Assembly (NCBI RefSeq): GCF_040954835.1
Contig: NC_090714.1
Coordinates: 6,374,501 to 6,438,500 of the forward strand
DNA: 64,000 nt
Reading direction: 5' to 3'
Source: Lepisosteus oculatus
Taxonomy: Eukaryota > Chordata > Actinopteri > Semionotiformes > Lepisosteidae
The translations under genes and the position numbers were made by a program. The notes under the pieces were generated by a model. That model saw only the letters and a program-made list of their open reading frames with translations. It was not told the origin of the DNA and made no database searches. Positions 35,969 to 47,524 of this stretch are shown here, piece after piece. Numbering within the stretch: the first letter of the stretch is position 1; every line of letters begins with the position of its first letter.

Positions 35969-36672
35969 TCGATAATAATAATAAAATAATAATAATAATA
36001 ATAAACTTTATTTTATATAGCGCCTTTAAAGATGGCTTCTCAAAGCGCTTTACAGGATGACAATAACAATAAATAAGAAGACTACAACAATAATTAAGAA
36101 GATTTCACAAGATAGGACACAATTATAATTACAACAATACAACAATAACAATAGAGGAGACCGTGGAAGGTGGTATTAAGAAGAGCAGAGGGGTGAAGAA
36201 TGGAACCAGTTAAGTAAAGGCTTTTCTGAAGATTTTTGAGGTTTTGAGTCTAGATTTGAAGGAGTTTACAGAAGGTGACTCTCTGATATCCTTGGGCAAA
36301 GAGTTCCAGAGCTTGGGGGCATAGCAGGAGAAGGCCCTGTCGCCCATACAATGTAGACGGGCTTGGGGGACAGTAAGGAGGGCAGAATTTGAAGAGCGGA
36401 GGTTGCGAGGTGGGGAGTAGGGCGATAAAAGTTCAGACAGGTACTGAGGTGTCAAGCCATGTAGAGCCTTATAGGTGAGCATGAGGATTTTAAAGTCTAC
36501 GCGGAATTTGACCGGAAGCCAGTGCAAGGACTCCAGGATAGGCGTAATGTGAACACTTGCACTTGACCTGGTCAGGATTCTGGCTGCTGAATTGTGGACA
36601 TACTGCAACTTGTTCAGAGTAGATTTAGATACCCCAGGGAGTAGAGCATTGCAGTAGTCAATTCGATACCTT
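35969..36672 (-). mobile_element. LINE 3' fragment, L2/CR1-like (copy B)
   Basis: Same family and strand as 4477-5062 but about 120 bp longer at its 5' end. The minus-strand frame 36210-36608 encodes MQYVHNSAARILTRS, LTYKALHGLTPQYLSEL and LWNSLPKDIRESPSVNSFKS. The start codon shown is internal to ORF2. An (AAT)n tract at 35969-36003 marks the 3' end. Compared with copy A there are small indels near the ORF2 C-terminus. Only the ORF2 tail is present. Confidence 0.85.
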
Positions 36673-36911
36673 TCTATTCCTCACGCAGCCGAGCGCTAGT
36701 CCGCAGATGGCTCTTTCATTTGTCCGAGCACTGAAGGAGATGGCTGCAGTGGGGGGTGAACGAGCACAAGCCCAGGGTGGGCACCTTTGCTGTAACCCCA
36801 TGATTTGTACTATATATAAACAGTATTGTCAGAAGCAGGGACTGGGTTTACGTTTCACTGATCCAGCTGCTAGGAGATGCTATTTTATCTGCAATGTGGT
36901 GATTAAGTAAA
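36673..36911. other. No gene recognised
   Basis: Short unassigned spacer between the LINE fragment and a SINE-like repeat. Confidence 0.4.
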
Positions 36912-37452
36912 TAATTCCTTACACTTATCTAGCACTTTTCTGGACACTCCACTCAAAGCTCTTTACAGGTAATGGGGTCTCCCCTCCCCCACCACCAGTG
37001 TGCAGCCCCACCTGGATGATGCGACAGCAGCCATAGTGGGCCAGTACACTCCCCACACACCAGCTTTCAGTGAGGAGGAGAACAGAGTGATGAAGGTAAT
37101 TCATAGATGGGGATTATTAGGAGGCCATGATTGGTAAGGGCCAATTGGAAATTTGGCCAGGACGCTGGGGTTACACCCCTACTCTTTTCGGGAAATACCC
37201 TGGGATTTTTAATGACCACAGAGAGTCAGGACTTGGTTTTACATCTCTTCCAAAGGACGGCATCTTTTTACAGTATAGTGTCCCCATCACTATACTGGGG
37301 CATTACGACCCACAGAGACCTTAGGATGAGCGCCCCCTGCTGGCCCCACTAACACCTCTTCCAGCAGCAACCTTAGTTTTCCCCAGGAGGTCTCCCATCC
37401 AGGTACTGACCAGGCTCACACCTGCTGAGCTCCAGTGGGCTGCCAGTTGTGA
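36912..37452. mobile_element. SINE-like repeat, family S copy 2 (longest)
   Basis: Most extended copy in the window: TTACACTTATCTAGCACTTT, TTTACAGGTAATGGGGTCTC, CAGTGTGCAGCCCCACCTGG, GATTTTTAATGACCACAGAG, ATAGTGTCCCCATCACTATA, AGCGCCCCCTGCTGGCCCCA and a 3' part with CCAGGAGGTCTCCCATCCAG. Non-coding, family name not known to me. Confidence 0.8.
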
Positions 37453-37555
37453 CTTGCAGGGTGACATAGCTGCTAGCAGTATAATTGTACTGACCTTGAT
37501 GTTACTTAATCGTATGGAAATTTAGAATAAAATTGAACAATCCTTTTATTCTTAG

Positions 37556-37960
37556 GGGGTCACACTGGGCAGGAGCCTATCTTGGAGTGAGGCAGGACTA
37601 CACTCTGGAGCAGGGGACTCAGACTCAGTTCCTGGGGAACCTGGTGTTGCTATTTTTCCACCCATGTTCTCAGTGACATCATTGGTCTAATTATCTAAAT
37701 AGCTGACTAATAGCCTAACCAGGCTCTGAGGTGGTCTGAGGTAGTTTTAATGAACCGTGGAGTCTTCTAATTTAGAAAATATTTAGGTTAATTGATTACT
37801 TCAAGGTACCAGGAACTGAGTTTCAGACCTCTTTGGTTGGCATGCCAGTCCACGTTCTCAGGTAGTATTTAGACACACGAAGTCACCTGGACAGCATGTC
37901 TTTGGACTTTGGGAGGAAACCACAGAAAAATTCTAAATCCACATAGAAGGTGCTCCAGGT
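37556..37960 (-). mobile_element. SINE-like repeat, family F copy 5, interrupted
   Basis: The two ends match family F (GGCAGGAGCCTATCTTGG on the left; TGTCTTTGGACTTTGGGAGG on the right). The middle, about 37610-37850, is foreign and runs from GACTCAGTTCCTGGGGAACC to GGTACCAGGAACTGAGTTTC. Those two sequences are roughly inverted copies of each other, so the insert has inverted-repeat ends. Confidence 0.6.
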
Positions 37961-38030
37961 GGAATTAACTCAAGACTTAAAGACTTATTGAGGGCGCACA
38001 TGTAGTGACAGGACTACATTTTTAATTTAG

Positions 38031-38722
38031 ATTGATAGATACTTTGTTGATCCCGTGAGGGAAATTGCAGTGCAACAGCAGCTTAACAAAGTCAACACAG
38101 CCCACTGTAACGCAATTATACAATACATACACTACAATCAGTACAGCCAGTGAGAAGTGCACTGTCCAGAATATACAAAGAACAAACCAGAACAGTACAC
38201 AAAACATTGTATTGCACAATATAAATATAAATGTATTGTAGTCCCTAGTATATATTGCACAAAAACAGTTGTAACCGGGAAAGCCAGATGTAGCAGACAG
38301 TTTACTGTTTAGTCCAAAACAGGTCAATGTAGCCCTGTGTTGTACAGTCTTATGGCAGAAGGCAAGAATGACCTCCTGTAGCGCTCCCTGTCGCACCGTG
38401 GATGAATCCATCTATTGCTGAACGTGCTCTTCATTCCTGCAAGCCTGTCATAGAGGGGATGGGAGAAGTTGTCCATGATGGCCTCTAGTTCGGACACCAT
38501 TCTCCTCTCAGCCACTACCTCCAAGGGGTCCAGGTCAGACCCAATGACAGAGCTTGGTCTTATAATGAGCTTGTTCAGCCTGTTAGCATCCCTTGCTCTA
38601 ATCCCAGAGCCCCAGCATACCACCGCGTGGAAAATGGCGCTCTCCACAACCGACAGATAGAACATATGTAGAATCTTACTACATATGTTAAAGGACCTGA
38701 GCCTCCTCAAGAAGTAAAGTCG
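38031..38722 (-). mobile_element. LINE 3' fragment, second family (copy C)
   Basis: The minus-strand frame 38324-38710 encodes a typical fish LINE ORF2 C-terminus: LRSFNICSKILHMFYLSVVE, AVVCWGSGIRARDANRLNK, ERYRRSFLPSAIRLYNTG. The 3' end on the minus strand finishes in the common fish tail complementary to ATTGATAGATACTTTGTTGA. It is 5'-truncated; no catalytic core is present. Different family from copies A and B; clade not assigned. Confidence 0.8.
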
Positions 38723-41169
38723 GCTTGTGTAAATTCGTTTTTTTAATTAGTAAATTCGTTTTAATTGTGTCAATTTGTGTAAAAAGTAAATTTGCCATGT
38801 GGTCATATACTCAGCTTGTGGCAGAAAACATTGGGCTCTGCAGTTTCTCTTTCATTAGAATCTGGCAGTGATCTTTTCCCATCGTGTCGATAAAAGAATC
38901 TGAGTCTCCCAGTTTAATTAATTCCTGGATTGAAAGACTTTAGACTTTTCTAACATGTTAGCTGATCCTCAAACCCTTTCACAATTTTCCACGTGAAACC
39001 AGAGTAGAAAACTGAGTCTGCTTTGTGAGACATAGCGGGTGTTGCTTGTGTGAACAGCAATTAATCACAAAGAGGCCACTTCCCATGGTGTCATGGTGAA
39101 ATTATTTTCAATCAGATAATATTTCATTGTCAAAACGTTTCTTCGCCTCCAAAGCCGATGTGAAATCGATTTAAGCTTTCTAAGCATTCTCTGGATTCTT
39201 TTCCTGAGGCTAATAGTTCCCTCAGAAGCGACTTAACTAGACCATGAAACGAGGACTATAACAGAAACCGTGAGACAGCGCCACCTAGTGTGGAAATCTG
39301 CCAGCTCGCAATTTCTGAAACATTGGGCTCGTTCCAGCGGTTGAAACACGATAACTATCGCATTTTTTAACGGCTTAATTTATTTTGATAATATACTCTA
39401 CCACGCAATAAGTGGTACACCACAACCCCTATATTTAATCTATATTTTAAAGCAAACGAGAAACCTCATAATTCGCAGTAGTGCTTTTCGGAAATATGAA
39501 CAATGACTTGGGCTCAGTGTCCCAAACAAAACTGTTCTTTGCTACTAGGACAAGAATGATACGGGCGCCTTTTGGCTGGCTAGCATAAACTCAAAATTAA
39601 GACCAACACTGTCTGCTATTCCTTTCTTGTGTTGAATAATACGAATTGCCTGGGGCACCGTTGTGTGGAGTTCGCATGTTATCCTTCCTCAAGGTGCTCT
39701 AGTTTCCTTCCGCAGTCCAAAGATGATGTCTAGGTTAACTAACGTATTTAAATTTTCCCTAGTGTGTGCGTATTGGCGACAATGGATAACTAATGTTTAA
39801 CTTCGTTAAGGACTAAGTGGAACCAAGGTTTGGCGAGTAATGTTTCCCCCCGACTTGCTGTGCAGGCGTGCATCACAGGATCAGTCATTTCGGGTGCAGG
39901 TTGGTCAAAATTACTTCGTTCACAGATTTTTCTCGTTGCCAAATCATGTGATTAACAAGGTGCAAATTGACAAGATTGAATAAGTAGTTTTAAATGAGCT
40001 ATTTACTCGAATGCATGTTAAATGACTCGCCTTCTTTAAGCTTTTTGCTCTGTTTCAATGACATTACGAGATTTTAATGTCATTACGAGCAAGTGAGCAA
40101 ACGAATCTGATTGTATTCATTCGCATGGTTGTTAAAGAAAAAACAGAAAATTATTAAAGCTTTGTCGTCTTTGTTATCTTGAATATATGGTATTGCATTG
40201 CATTGTAGATGAAAATCTACGGCATTTGTTAAATTATATTTGTTCTACTTTGTTTTACCAAGATAAAAACGGTTTTCTCATCATTTGAAAATCCACTTCA
40301 ATATTTGTTTAGTCCTGCACAATTTGGAAACAAACAACCGGTCTGTCCATATAGATGTCTTTGCATACTTACACTTAAAATAAACTGACACCTCTATACG
40401 GATAATTGGCTCCGTGATTTTGAGGGGTGAAATTCGATACTTGGTTACAGTGAATCGTTTCGTCTTTTCTTCCAACTGGATTCGATTCCTTACGCGCCCG
40501 CTTTAGAGGGACTGACTCAGTCTTGCCAAAAGCATCCCCTTTTTGCTGATTTTTCAGCAACACAGCAGATGAAGGGACCAACCGCTGGGCTGGCCGTGTG
40601 TTCCCCGAGGGATCTCAAAGTCTTAAAATGGCATCCAAGAGAAGAAACACTTTGTGTTTTTACACTTGTTTCAACTATCGAGAGACTTTCTGTAGGTAAG
40701 AATTCCATTGTGCCAGTACATGTACTGGTTACATATGGCAATAAAGTTCAAGTTCAAGCCATACAGCTGCAACTGAGCTTAAAGTTGTCGACTGGTGGCG
40801 ACAGCACAATCAGATTTGCGGAACTGCTTCCCAGGAATTTCAAACAGACCCACCAGGGGATTTGGGAGAGGGTGCACAATGAGTTGGATCCGAGAGTTGC
40901 TCCGGTCTCTCCACGCACGCGGGGAACTGTGATCTGATTCCACTGACGTTGCCATTTTTTGCCTGGACGCCCAACGAGAGAAATGCTGGACGAATCCGTC
41001 TTGAAAGTTGCTGCGGAGCGGCACATCAGCGACGGCGCGGCCTTCGATGGCTGGCTCCGCGACAGGAGGGACAAGACCGGGAGCGTCCCACAGGAGAGAT
41101 GTCACGGAGAACCGAGGACATTCCGCTTGGCAGTTAAGGCCCACAGCCAGCGCCACTGTGAAGATGGCA

Positions 41170-41170
<1 letters not shown>
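38723..41170. other. No gene; minor repeat remnants
   Basis: No recognisable protein. A family F remnant lies at about 39655-39770 (GTGTGGAGTTCGCATGTTAT, CCGCAGTCCAAAGATGATG). A possible LINE/SINE tail lies near 40705-40757 (GGCAATAAAGTTCAAGTTCA). GC-richer sequence at 40.8-41.16 kb has overlapping frames on both strands with no domain. Confidence 0.45.
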
Positions 41171-41201
<31 letters not shown>

Positions 41202-41202
41202 T
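41171..41202. repeat. (AAT)n microsatellite
   Basis: About ten uninterrupted AAT units immediately before a family S SINE-like repeat. Confidence 0.9.
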
Positions 41203-41641
41203 GCTTACACTTATACAGCACTTTTCTGGACACTTCACTCATAGTGCTTTAATAGGAAACCCCTCCACCACCACCAGTGTGCAGCCCCACCTGGATGATG
41301 CAACGGCAGCCATAGTGCGCCAGAACACTCACCACACACCAGCTATCAGTGGGGAGGACAACAGAGTGATGAAGCCAGTTCATAGATGGGGATTGTTAGG
41401 AGGCCATGATTGGTAAGGGCCAATGGGAAATTTGGCCAGGTTACACCCCTACTCTTTTCAAAAAGCGCCCTGGGATTTTTAATGACCACAGAGAGTCAGG
41501 ACCTCGGTTTTACGTCTCATCCGAAGGACGGCGCCTGTTTACAGTATAGTGTCCCCGTCACTATACTGGGGCATTAGGACCCATATGGACAGCAGGGTGA
41601 GCGCCCCCTGCTGGCCCCACTAACACCTCTTCCAGCAGTAC
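41203..41641. mobile_element. SINE-like repeat, family S copy 3
   Basis: Near-complete copy: TTGCTTACACTTATACAGCA, ACCACCAGTGTGCAGCCCCA, CCAATGGGAAATTTGGCCAG, ATAGTGTCCCCGTCACTATA and GAGCGCCCCCTGCTGGCCCC. Confidence 0.8.
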
Positions 41642-42310
41642 TGTGCTGGTAATATGGCTGGGACGGCGGCGATCCTCGATCTGAACCTGATGAGGGCCAG
41701 CAGCAGTGTCTGTGGGGGAGGTGTCGGGGAGGAGGAGGATGGGTTTCACCGTCGCGCTCAATGCACTGGCATGGGGCCGAAAAACGGCGGGTGCGAATCT
41801 GGATCAAGTCAGGGCGCCAAAATCCGGGCACCGGCGTCGGCTGATCTCGCTGGACAGAGCGCAGGGGCACGTGACCCCAGGGATGCCAGGGAAGATCAGG
41901 ACACATCCGCTGGTGCAGCAAGCTGATCTCTCCTGGATGGCGCCTTGCAGGGTCAGCTTTGAAGGAACTGGGGGGCGCAGCGATGCCAGGGGGGCCACCG
42001 GAAAACGGGGTGCTCCCCCAAGGTGCCAACAACTGGGTATCGGAAGCCTGGGCTGCCCTGGACATGGAATCCGTCCGCCGTTGTTGGAGAGTGGCGGTAT
42101 CGGCCTGGCGCTGGATGGCTCCGGAGACCCGGTTCTGCACCACCGGCTGCTGGAAGCCGCCACTGACGGCACCAGGCCCGCGGGCAGTAGGGGGCTCCTT
42201 GCCTGCGACCGGAGCTGGGGTGACTCACGCGGTTTGGGATCAGAGTCGGGACTGGGAGTCGGACTGGGACATATTTTGAATCTTCAAAACGCCGAGAACT
42301 CGTGACCCAG
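41642..42310. promoter_or_regulatory. CpG-rich block between two SINEs
   Basis: About 670 bp of high GC with many CG dinucleotides, bounded by family S at 41.64 kb and AT-richer DNA after 42.31 kb. Frames up to 199 codons on + and 189 on - overlap in several phases without a recognisable domain, so coding is unlikely. It lies 1.5 kb upstream of the ANTKMT start codon and could hold that gene's promoter or a first non-coding exon. Alternatively it is the 5' region of an unrecognised retroelement. Confidence 0.4.
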
Positions 42311-42685
42311 CCACACATTTCTGTCTCGGACCTTGTTTTGCTTCTCAGAAGGTGCTGTGGGTTTGGAATGTACTGTTGTCCGCTTGTTCAGGAGGTTTAC
42401 CTTTTCGTGCCCGACACACTGACAGTGAAACGAGCATTTAGAACAGCTCTGTGTGTTACAGTCCGGTGTTTCGGACAGGAAGTTTTCAGAACGGACAGTG
42501 CCACATTAAAGTATAATATCTGTGATAATGTTTGTGAAAATACAATAAATTATCTTACCGTGGGTATGAGCTGGATCTTGTCCTTTTGATAATTACGAAG
42601 CAAAGTATTGCTGTAAGTTGCTTTTGCTCTTTTCTTTAATTAAGTTAAAATGATGGCACAGTTTGATTATTTCCTTCTTTAAGGA
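42311..42685. other. No gene recognised
   Basis: Short AT-richer spacer containing an AATAAA at about 42544 on the plus strand. No coding evidence. Confidence 0.4.
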
Positions 42686-42944
42686 TAAGATCACTTTATA
42701 AGCCATATACAATTTCTTGCGTCAGGAATGTGTTTTTTTGCACACCCCAGCTTGCTCTCCATGAGACACACAGACAGGCAGAGAAGCTTGGGGTCAGAGT
42801 GCAGGGTCAGCCATTTATATGGTCCCCCCTGGAGTAAGGGCCTTGCTCAGGGGCCCAACGGAGTAGGATTCCTCTGCCAGCTGTGGGATTTGAACCAGCA
42901 ACCTTCCAGCCACAGGCGCAGATCCTTAGCCACAGAGCCACTGC
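42686..42944 (-). mobile_element. tRNA-derived SINE, copy T3
   Basis: Reverse-oriented copy: tail AGATCACTTTATAAGCCATA on the left, body CCAGCTTGCTCTCCATGAGA and GGGCCTTGCTCAGGGGCCCA, and the tRNA-like head at the right with B box complement GGATTTGAACC. Confidence 0.85.
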
Positions 42945-43670
42945 ACCATCCTTTTGCTCGACCTTTGCACTTTAACCTTGCCTAATATGGCACATGGAAT
43001 CTGCCAAAGGTACTGGAAAAAAGAATTTAAAGACATCTGCCAACAAGAAGCAGGTATTTGGGCTGATCAGCATGTTTGGTTGCTAGTAGCTAATCGCAGC
43101 CAATTCGTCTGCAGGTACTGGATTCAAACCCATGGTTGGGCAGCTTGTTTCATGCTCCCACAATCATTCATGAAGTCTGTCTCGTCCTCAGTTTTAAATG
43201 CACTTCTCTGTATTTTCCACTCGTGTCCTCTGCTTCATGTCTGTAGTTTTGCCCCTCTCAGAGAGAATGACCGTCTATTGCCTGACTCTTAATTGTGTGT
43301 TCCAAGGGCAAACCTCCTGATCTGTAGAAGAAGTTCATGGCACTACGCTCATTACTTACTCTCCTTGCTTGAAAGTTTCACAGTACAGTCAGTGTTAGGA
43401 TCAAGAGTCTGTCCTGATAAAAAACAAAGTGTACAGCATGTTGCAATTTTTAAGATATTAATTAAATAGAATACCTTATAGTCAGAAAAAAACACATTCT
43501 GAGTTTTTCAGGGGCATCACAACATTTTCCATTTCGAGAGGCGGTTACCTGTTGTTCAGAAGGCTGTGACTGACTATAACAGCTCAAGACCGTCGAGAGT
43601 TTTGTTTCTCCCCCCACCAAAAGTTGCATTTTAACAAAAGCTTTGACTGAACCAGCTGAACCCTTTCCCC
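42945..43670. other. ANTKMT upstream region with an old repeat
   Basis: Contains a diverged family G remnant around 43130-43260 (CAGCTTGTTTCATGCTCCCA, CTCAGTTTTAAATGCACTTC). At the right end CCCTTTCCCCAG (AG at 43671-43672) looks like a 3' splice site, so ANTKMT may have a non-coding first exon further upstream. Confidence 0.4.
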
Positions 43671-43790
43671 AGGCTGCACGCGGACAGCGGCTTTACTGAG
43701 AGCTTCGCCGAGCTCTGGCCTGCGGCCCTCGAGGTTCCCTGCTGCCCCCCCTTGGGCCCGTGACTGGTGTCTTCCTCACCGGCGGCGGGC

Positions 43791-46700
43791 ATGGATCAGG
43801 ACACCCCAGAGGAGGTCTTGGCCGACTTCAAGGAGAGGCGGCTGGGGGCGTGGGGCCTCCTGCAGATCGCCGCGGGCACTGGGTTGGCAGCCTATGGCGT
43901 GTGGGTGGGCCTGCTCATGCCCGGCTTCAGGAGGGTGCCTTTGAAGCTGCAGGTGAGAGAGTCCACAGTGTGCTCTTTTTAAAACAGGGTTCTCCTAACC
44001 TTCAGCTGGACTGCGACTCTCGGCGGTGCTGCAGGGGTACCCCACAAACGGCAGTTAACATTCCTCGCTTTTATACTGCCCACGGTTTAGACACGTTTTG
44101 TGGGCTGTGCAGTTGTTTTGGCATGAAAGGAAAAAGAAATATAATTTTGACTGGCTGTGCTTTTTTCTCTGATAATGGGTAACAGTCTGAAAATACCCAG
44201 ATGTCACTCAAGAGCATGCCCGCGTGTCTCAGATCAGGGGTGCAGGGGGGTGCAGTGGGAGTTAAGGTCTGTGAGAAGCAGCCAGTGTATCCTGTGAGTC
44301 ATTAAAGAAATCCCAGTCTAACAAGGTATAGAACAGAGGTCACATTTCCAGCTAAATGAACATGAGATGATGAATTCTCTTTAGACTCCTTTTATCTTTT
44401 TGTGTGTTTAAAATTCCAGTTAAAAAACTAAGAAATTGTACAGAATTAAGGATACCAAATACAGGAAAGCTATAAGGGACTTCTAGGCTTCTAGGAAGAC
44501 CAGGTTTGCGAGTAATAAAGGGAGGAAGTCTTGAGATTTAGGGTGAGAACACCTGGTTTTAGCAGAGATTGGCAGATATATGTGGCCTTGTTCTCGCAGT
44601 TGGCGGTGGGGAAGTGTGTTGGGCTCAGCGTGACTGTAGTGCCTCTCTGCCCCTGCAGGTGCCCTATCTCCCTGCCAGCCGGCAGCAGGTGCGCAATGTG
44701 ATGACGCTGTTGAAGGGGCGCTCAGGGGGCATCGTAGATCTGGGCTCTGGAGACGGCAGGATAGTAAGTACCCCACTCTGGGCAGTGCAGGCCAGGGGCA
44801 GTGGGATAGTCCGATATCCTGCCTAAAATCAGCCCGATGTATCTGTTCTGGACCAGGGTTTTTTCATCAAAGTATTCATGCCTCTAAAGTCCAGTCCGAA
44901 AGATAAGGATAAAGTATAGTATGCATCAGAACTGCTTGGGAAAAAAGCTCTTTAAGCAAGACTTAAATTTCAGAGGTCTCTGAAGTATTTAGACAGGGAG
45001 ATCCATAGGTGTGCTGCTCACGAGAGGCTCTGTTGCCTATTGTGGGGGGGGTTGTGGCCAGTTCGCAGGTTAGGATCTGCGTGTTCATCCATGGCTGTGT
45101 CCAGGAGGGTCTGATGGCGCTGTCCTGTGTGTCAGGTCCTGGAGGCGTACAAACAGGGCTTCCGGCCCGCTGTGGGGTACGAGCTCAACCCCTGGCTCAT
45201 CCGCCTCTCCAGCGTCCACGCCTGGAGAGCCGGGCACTATGGGAAGGTGTCCTACCTGCGACAGGACCTGTGGAAGGTGAGCGAGGCATGGGCTTGATTA
45301 GGACTATCTCCAGCCTGCGGTGTGGAAGACCGTGGAGAGCAGCAGAAACAGCCTTAAGCTGCAACTGGTAGATCCAAGAAAAGCTCATTTAACAGTGTAC
45401 ACATACTGTATGACACAACACAAATGACTTGTTTGCTGGAAACCTGAAGCTCTTGCAGAAAGGATAAGTAGAAGCCATCGTTAGGGCCACAATAATGCAC
45501 TGACACCCTACAAAAAAGTATATTACGGAAGCATCAGAGTCTGCATTCAGTTAAATGGCTTAGATTGTCATTGTGACATTGATTGCATAGAACTGGGTAT
45601 TTCGTCTTTTTTTACCTCTATGACCTGTATTGGTGCAGGTCTGCTGAAAGCATTTAGCTGTAACCGTACAGCTAATGCAGCTCTCCAGTGATTCCATTGA
45701 TTTAAAAAACCCATTGCACTACAGCATACTGTAGTAGGAGTGCACTGACATGTGGCCGTTAATTCTGGTGTCAGTCAAGATGAAAGCACCTCACTTGCAC
45801 TTGTCATATTCAGTAGGTATTTATTTCTCTTGGGAATATGAAAAGGACTTTTCCTTTTAAATGTGTCCCAGTCTGTAGTTGTCTTTGTGTTTTTCAGGTC
45901 AGTCTCGCGGAGTATAAGAATGTCACTGTGTTTCTGGCTCCCAGTGTGGTGAGTACTGCAAAAGGTTAATTTTTCTCGGTCAGTAAGCTGCTAGAGTACA
46001 TGAGAGTTCGTGTCTGTGTGTGAGAGAGCAGGAATTGTTGTGTTGCAGTCTAAAGAACTCTCGGTGTGAGAGCAATATATGATGTGCATCCTAAAGCATG
46101 CTTTTTGATGTCAGTCTTATATTTTATTTTGAAACACGTTATTTTCTTAAATTGATTTTTTAAATTAAAAGGCTGTGCCTTTTGTTATTTTACAACTCCA
46201 GTCTCCTGAAATCGGGGTGTTTGCAAGAACAGATTTTCCAAAAGGAAAAACTGTGCTTGTCAAGTAACCTCCAAATCGTCAGTTCTAAGAGATCTGGTCT
46301 TATAAGACGTCCTGTAAGAAGATTGCGTGTCAGTGTGTTAGTTTCAACAAGCTGTCTTGTCGTTGACTGTGTTTGTGTCATTTTCTTACAATGCTCAATC
46401 CCAGTGAGTCTGTATGTTCAGAATTAGTCATATATGGTAATCCAGATTTCATGGTTTATGTTTGATCATGTATTATCCCTTTAAAAGCTTTTAGAATGAA
46501 TAAAAAATGGTAAATTTGAAGGAAGTGTCTATAATCATGGCATTGGTGAATCCTTAATCAGGATAGAGGCATCGTTAATGTCAATAATATTTATAAAAGA
46601 GATCCTACTGGGAACGACAGCAAAAACTCAAGAAACTGAAAATCATACTTTTAAGACTGCTTATGTTCCCCTGCTGGCCTTTGGTACAGCCAGCTCCTTA

Positions 46701-47524
46701 AAGAGGAACTGCAGAGCTCTTTTTGTATGTTGGGGTAACAAAGAGTCCGCACTGATGAGCGTGTTTCAAACCACCATATAAGTAATATCTACATAGTAAC
46801 ACGTAAAACCTCCAATTTACATCACAAAATAGACAACATTTCCAGGTATGCGCAGCACCATGGCCTGCGATTCAGAACGAGGCAACAAATTTTTCGGTGA
46901 GGTGAAGCAGCCCTACTACATTGTAAACAAGCGGGCTTGTGAATACGTCTCTTTTAATCAAATTTCATTTCGAGACGGTTCTGCCAACAAAAACTACTTA
47001 CTTGTTAACTATGCATGCAGATCATGCTGAAACATTTCTGTGGTGAAATGTCTGCTGCACAACCTATTAGTCATTACAGTGACTAGTGAGCAGGAAGGGT
47101 CGCTTACATGCCGACTTACAGCGCTTTCACAAAGTTCCCGATTTTGTGCTCGATGCGAACTTTGTCCTTTTTTTTTCCTATAGCGCCAATGAATAGATTT
47201 TGTTACGGAGATTTAACATCCGGTCTGAGAAATTGGGACTGCAGTTCCACCCCGTAATTGCGCTAACGGCCCAGTGACGGAAGTGGTTTCCTCCCTCCCC
47301 AGCTCCCGCTCCTGCAGGAGAAGCTGCTGGCGGAGTTGCCTGAGGACGCCCTGGTGGTCTCGGGCCGCTTCCCCTTTCCTGAGTGGGCGCCCTGCCGCGT
47401 GGAGGGCGAGGGGGTGGACCGGGCCTGGGCCTACCTCGTGCGGGAGTGCCGGGGCCAGCGTGCCGCCCCGAGACCCCCAGCAGCAGAGACCGGCGGGGGG
47501 CGCGACGCGCTCACGAAACCCTAG
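43791..47524 (+). CDS. ANTKMT: Adenine nucleotide translocase lysine methyltransferase
   Basis: Seven-beta-strand SAM-dependent methyltransferase (formerly FAM173A). The human enzyme trimethylates ADP/ATP carrier at Lys52 in mitochondria. Five coding exons, 43791-43952, 44659-44763, 45136-45276, 45898-45948 and 47303-47524, all phase 0 with GT-AG borders, give 226 residues (human about 235). A hydrophobic segment at 20-43 follows a charged start ([17 protein letters not shown]) and acts as membrane anchor/targeting element in the family. SAM-binding motif I is VDLGSGDGR at 80-88; E105 in GYELNPW is the expected ribose-binding acid. The FLAPSVLPLL motif spans the exon 4-5 junction. The ATG at 43791 is the first in frame. 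The gene is convergent with CCDC78, as in human. No defect seen. Confidence 0.95.

Noticed and set aside
41574-42305. Frames of 189-199 codons in the CpG-rich block
   Set aside because: Frames overlap in several phases on both strands and show low-complexity GC-driven composition; none has a recognisable domain. Kept only as a CpG island.
43767-43790. An upstream start for ANTKMT at 43767 (eight extra residues)
   Set aside because: That codon is GTG, not ATG. The ATG at 43791 gives MDQDTPEE, which aligns with the human N-terminus MEQDDPVE.
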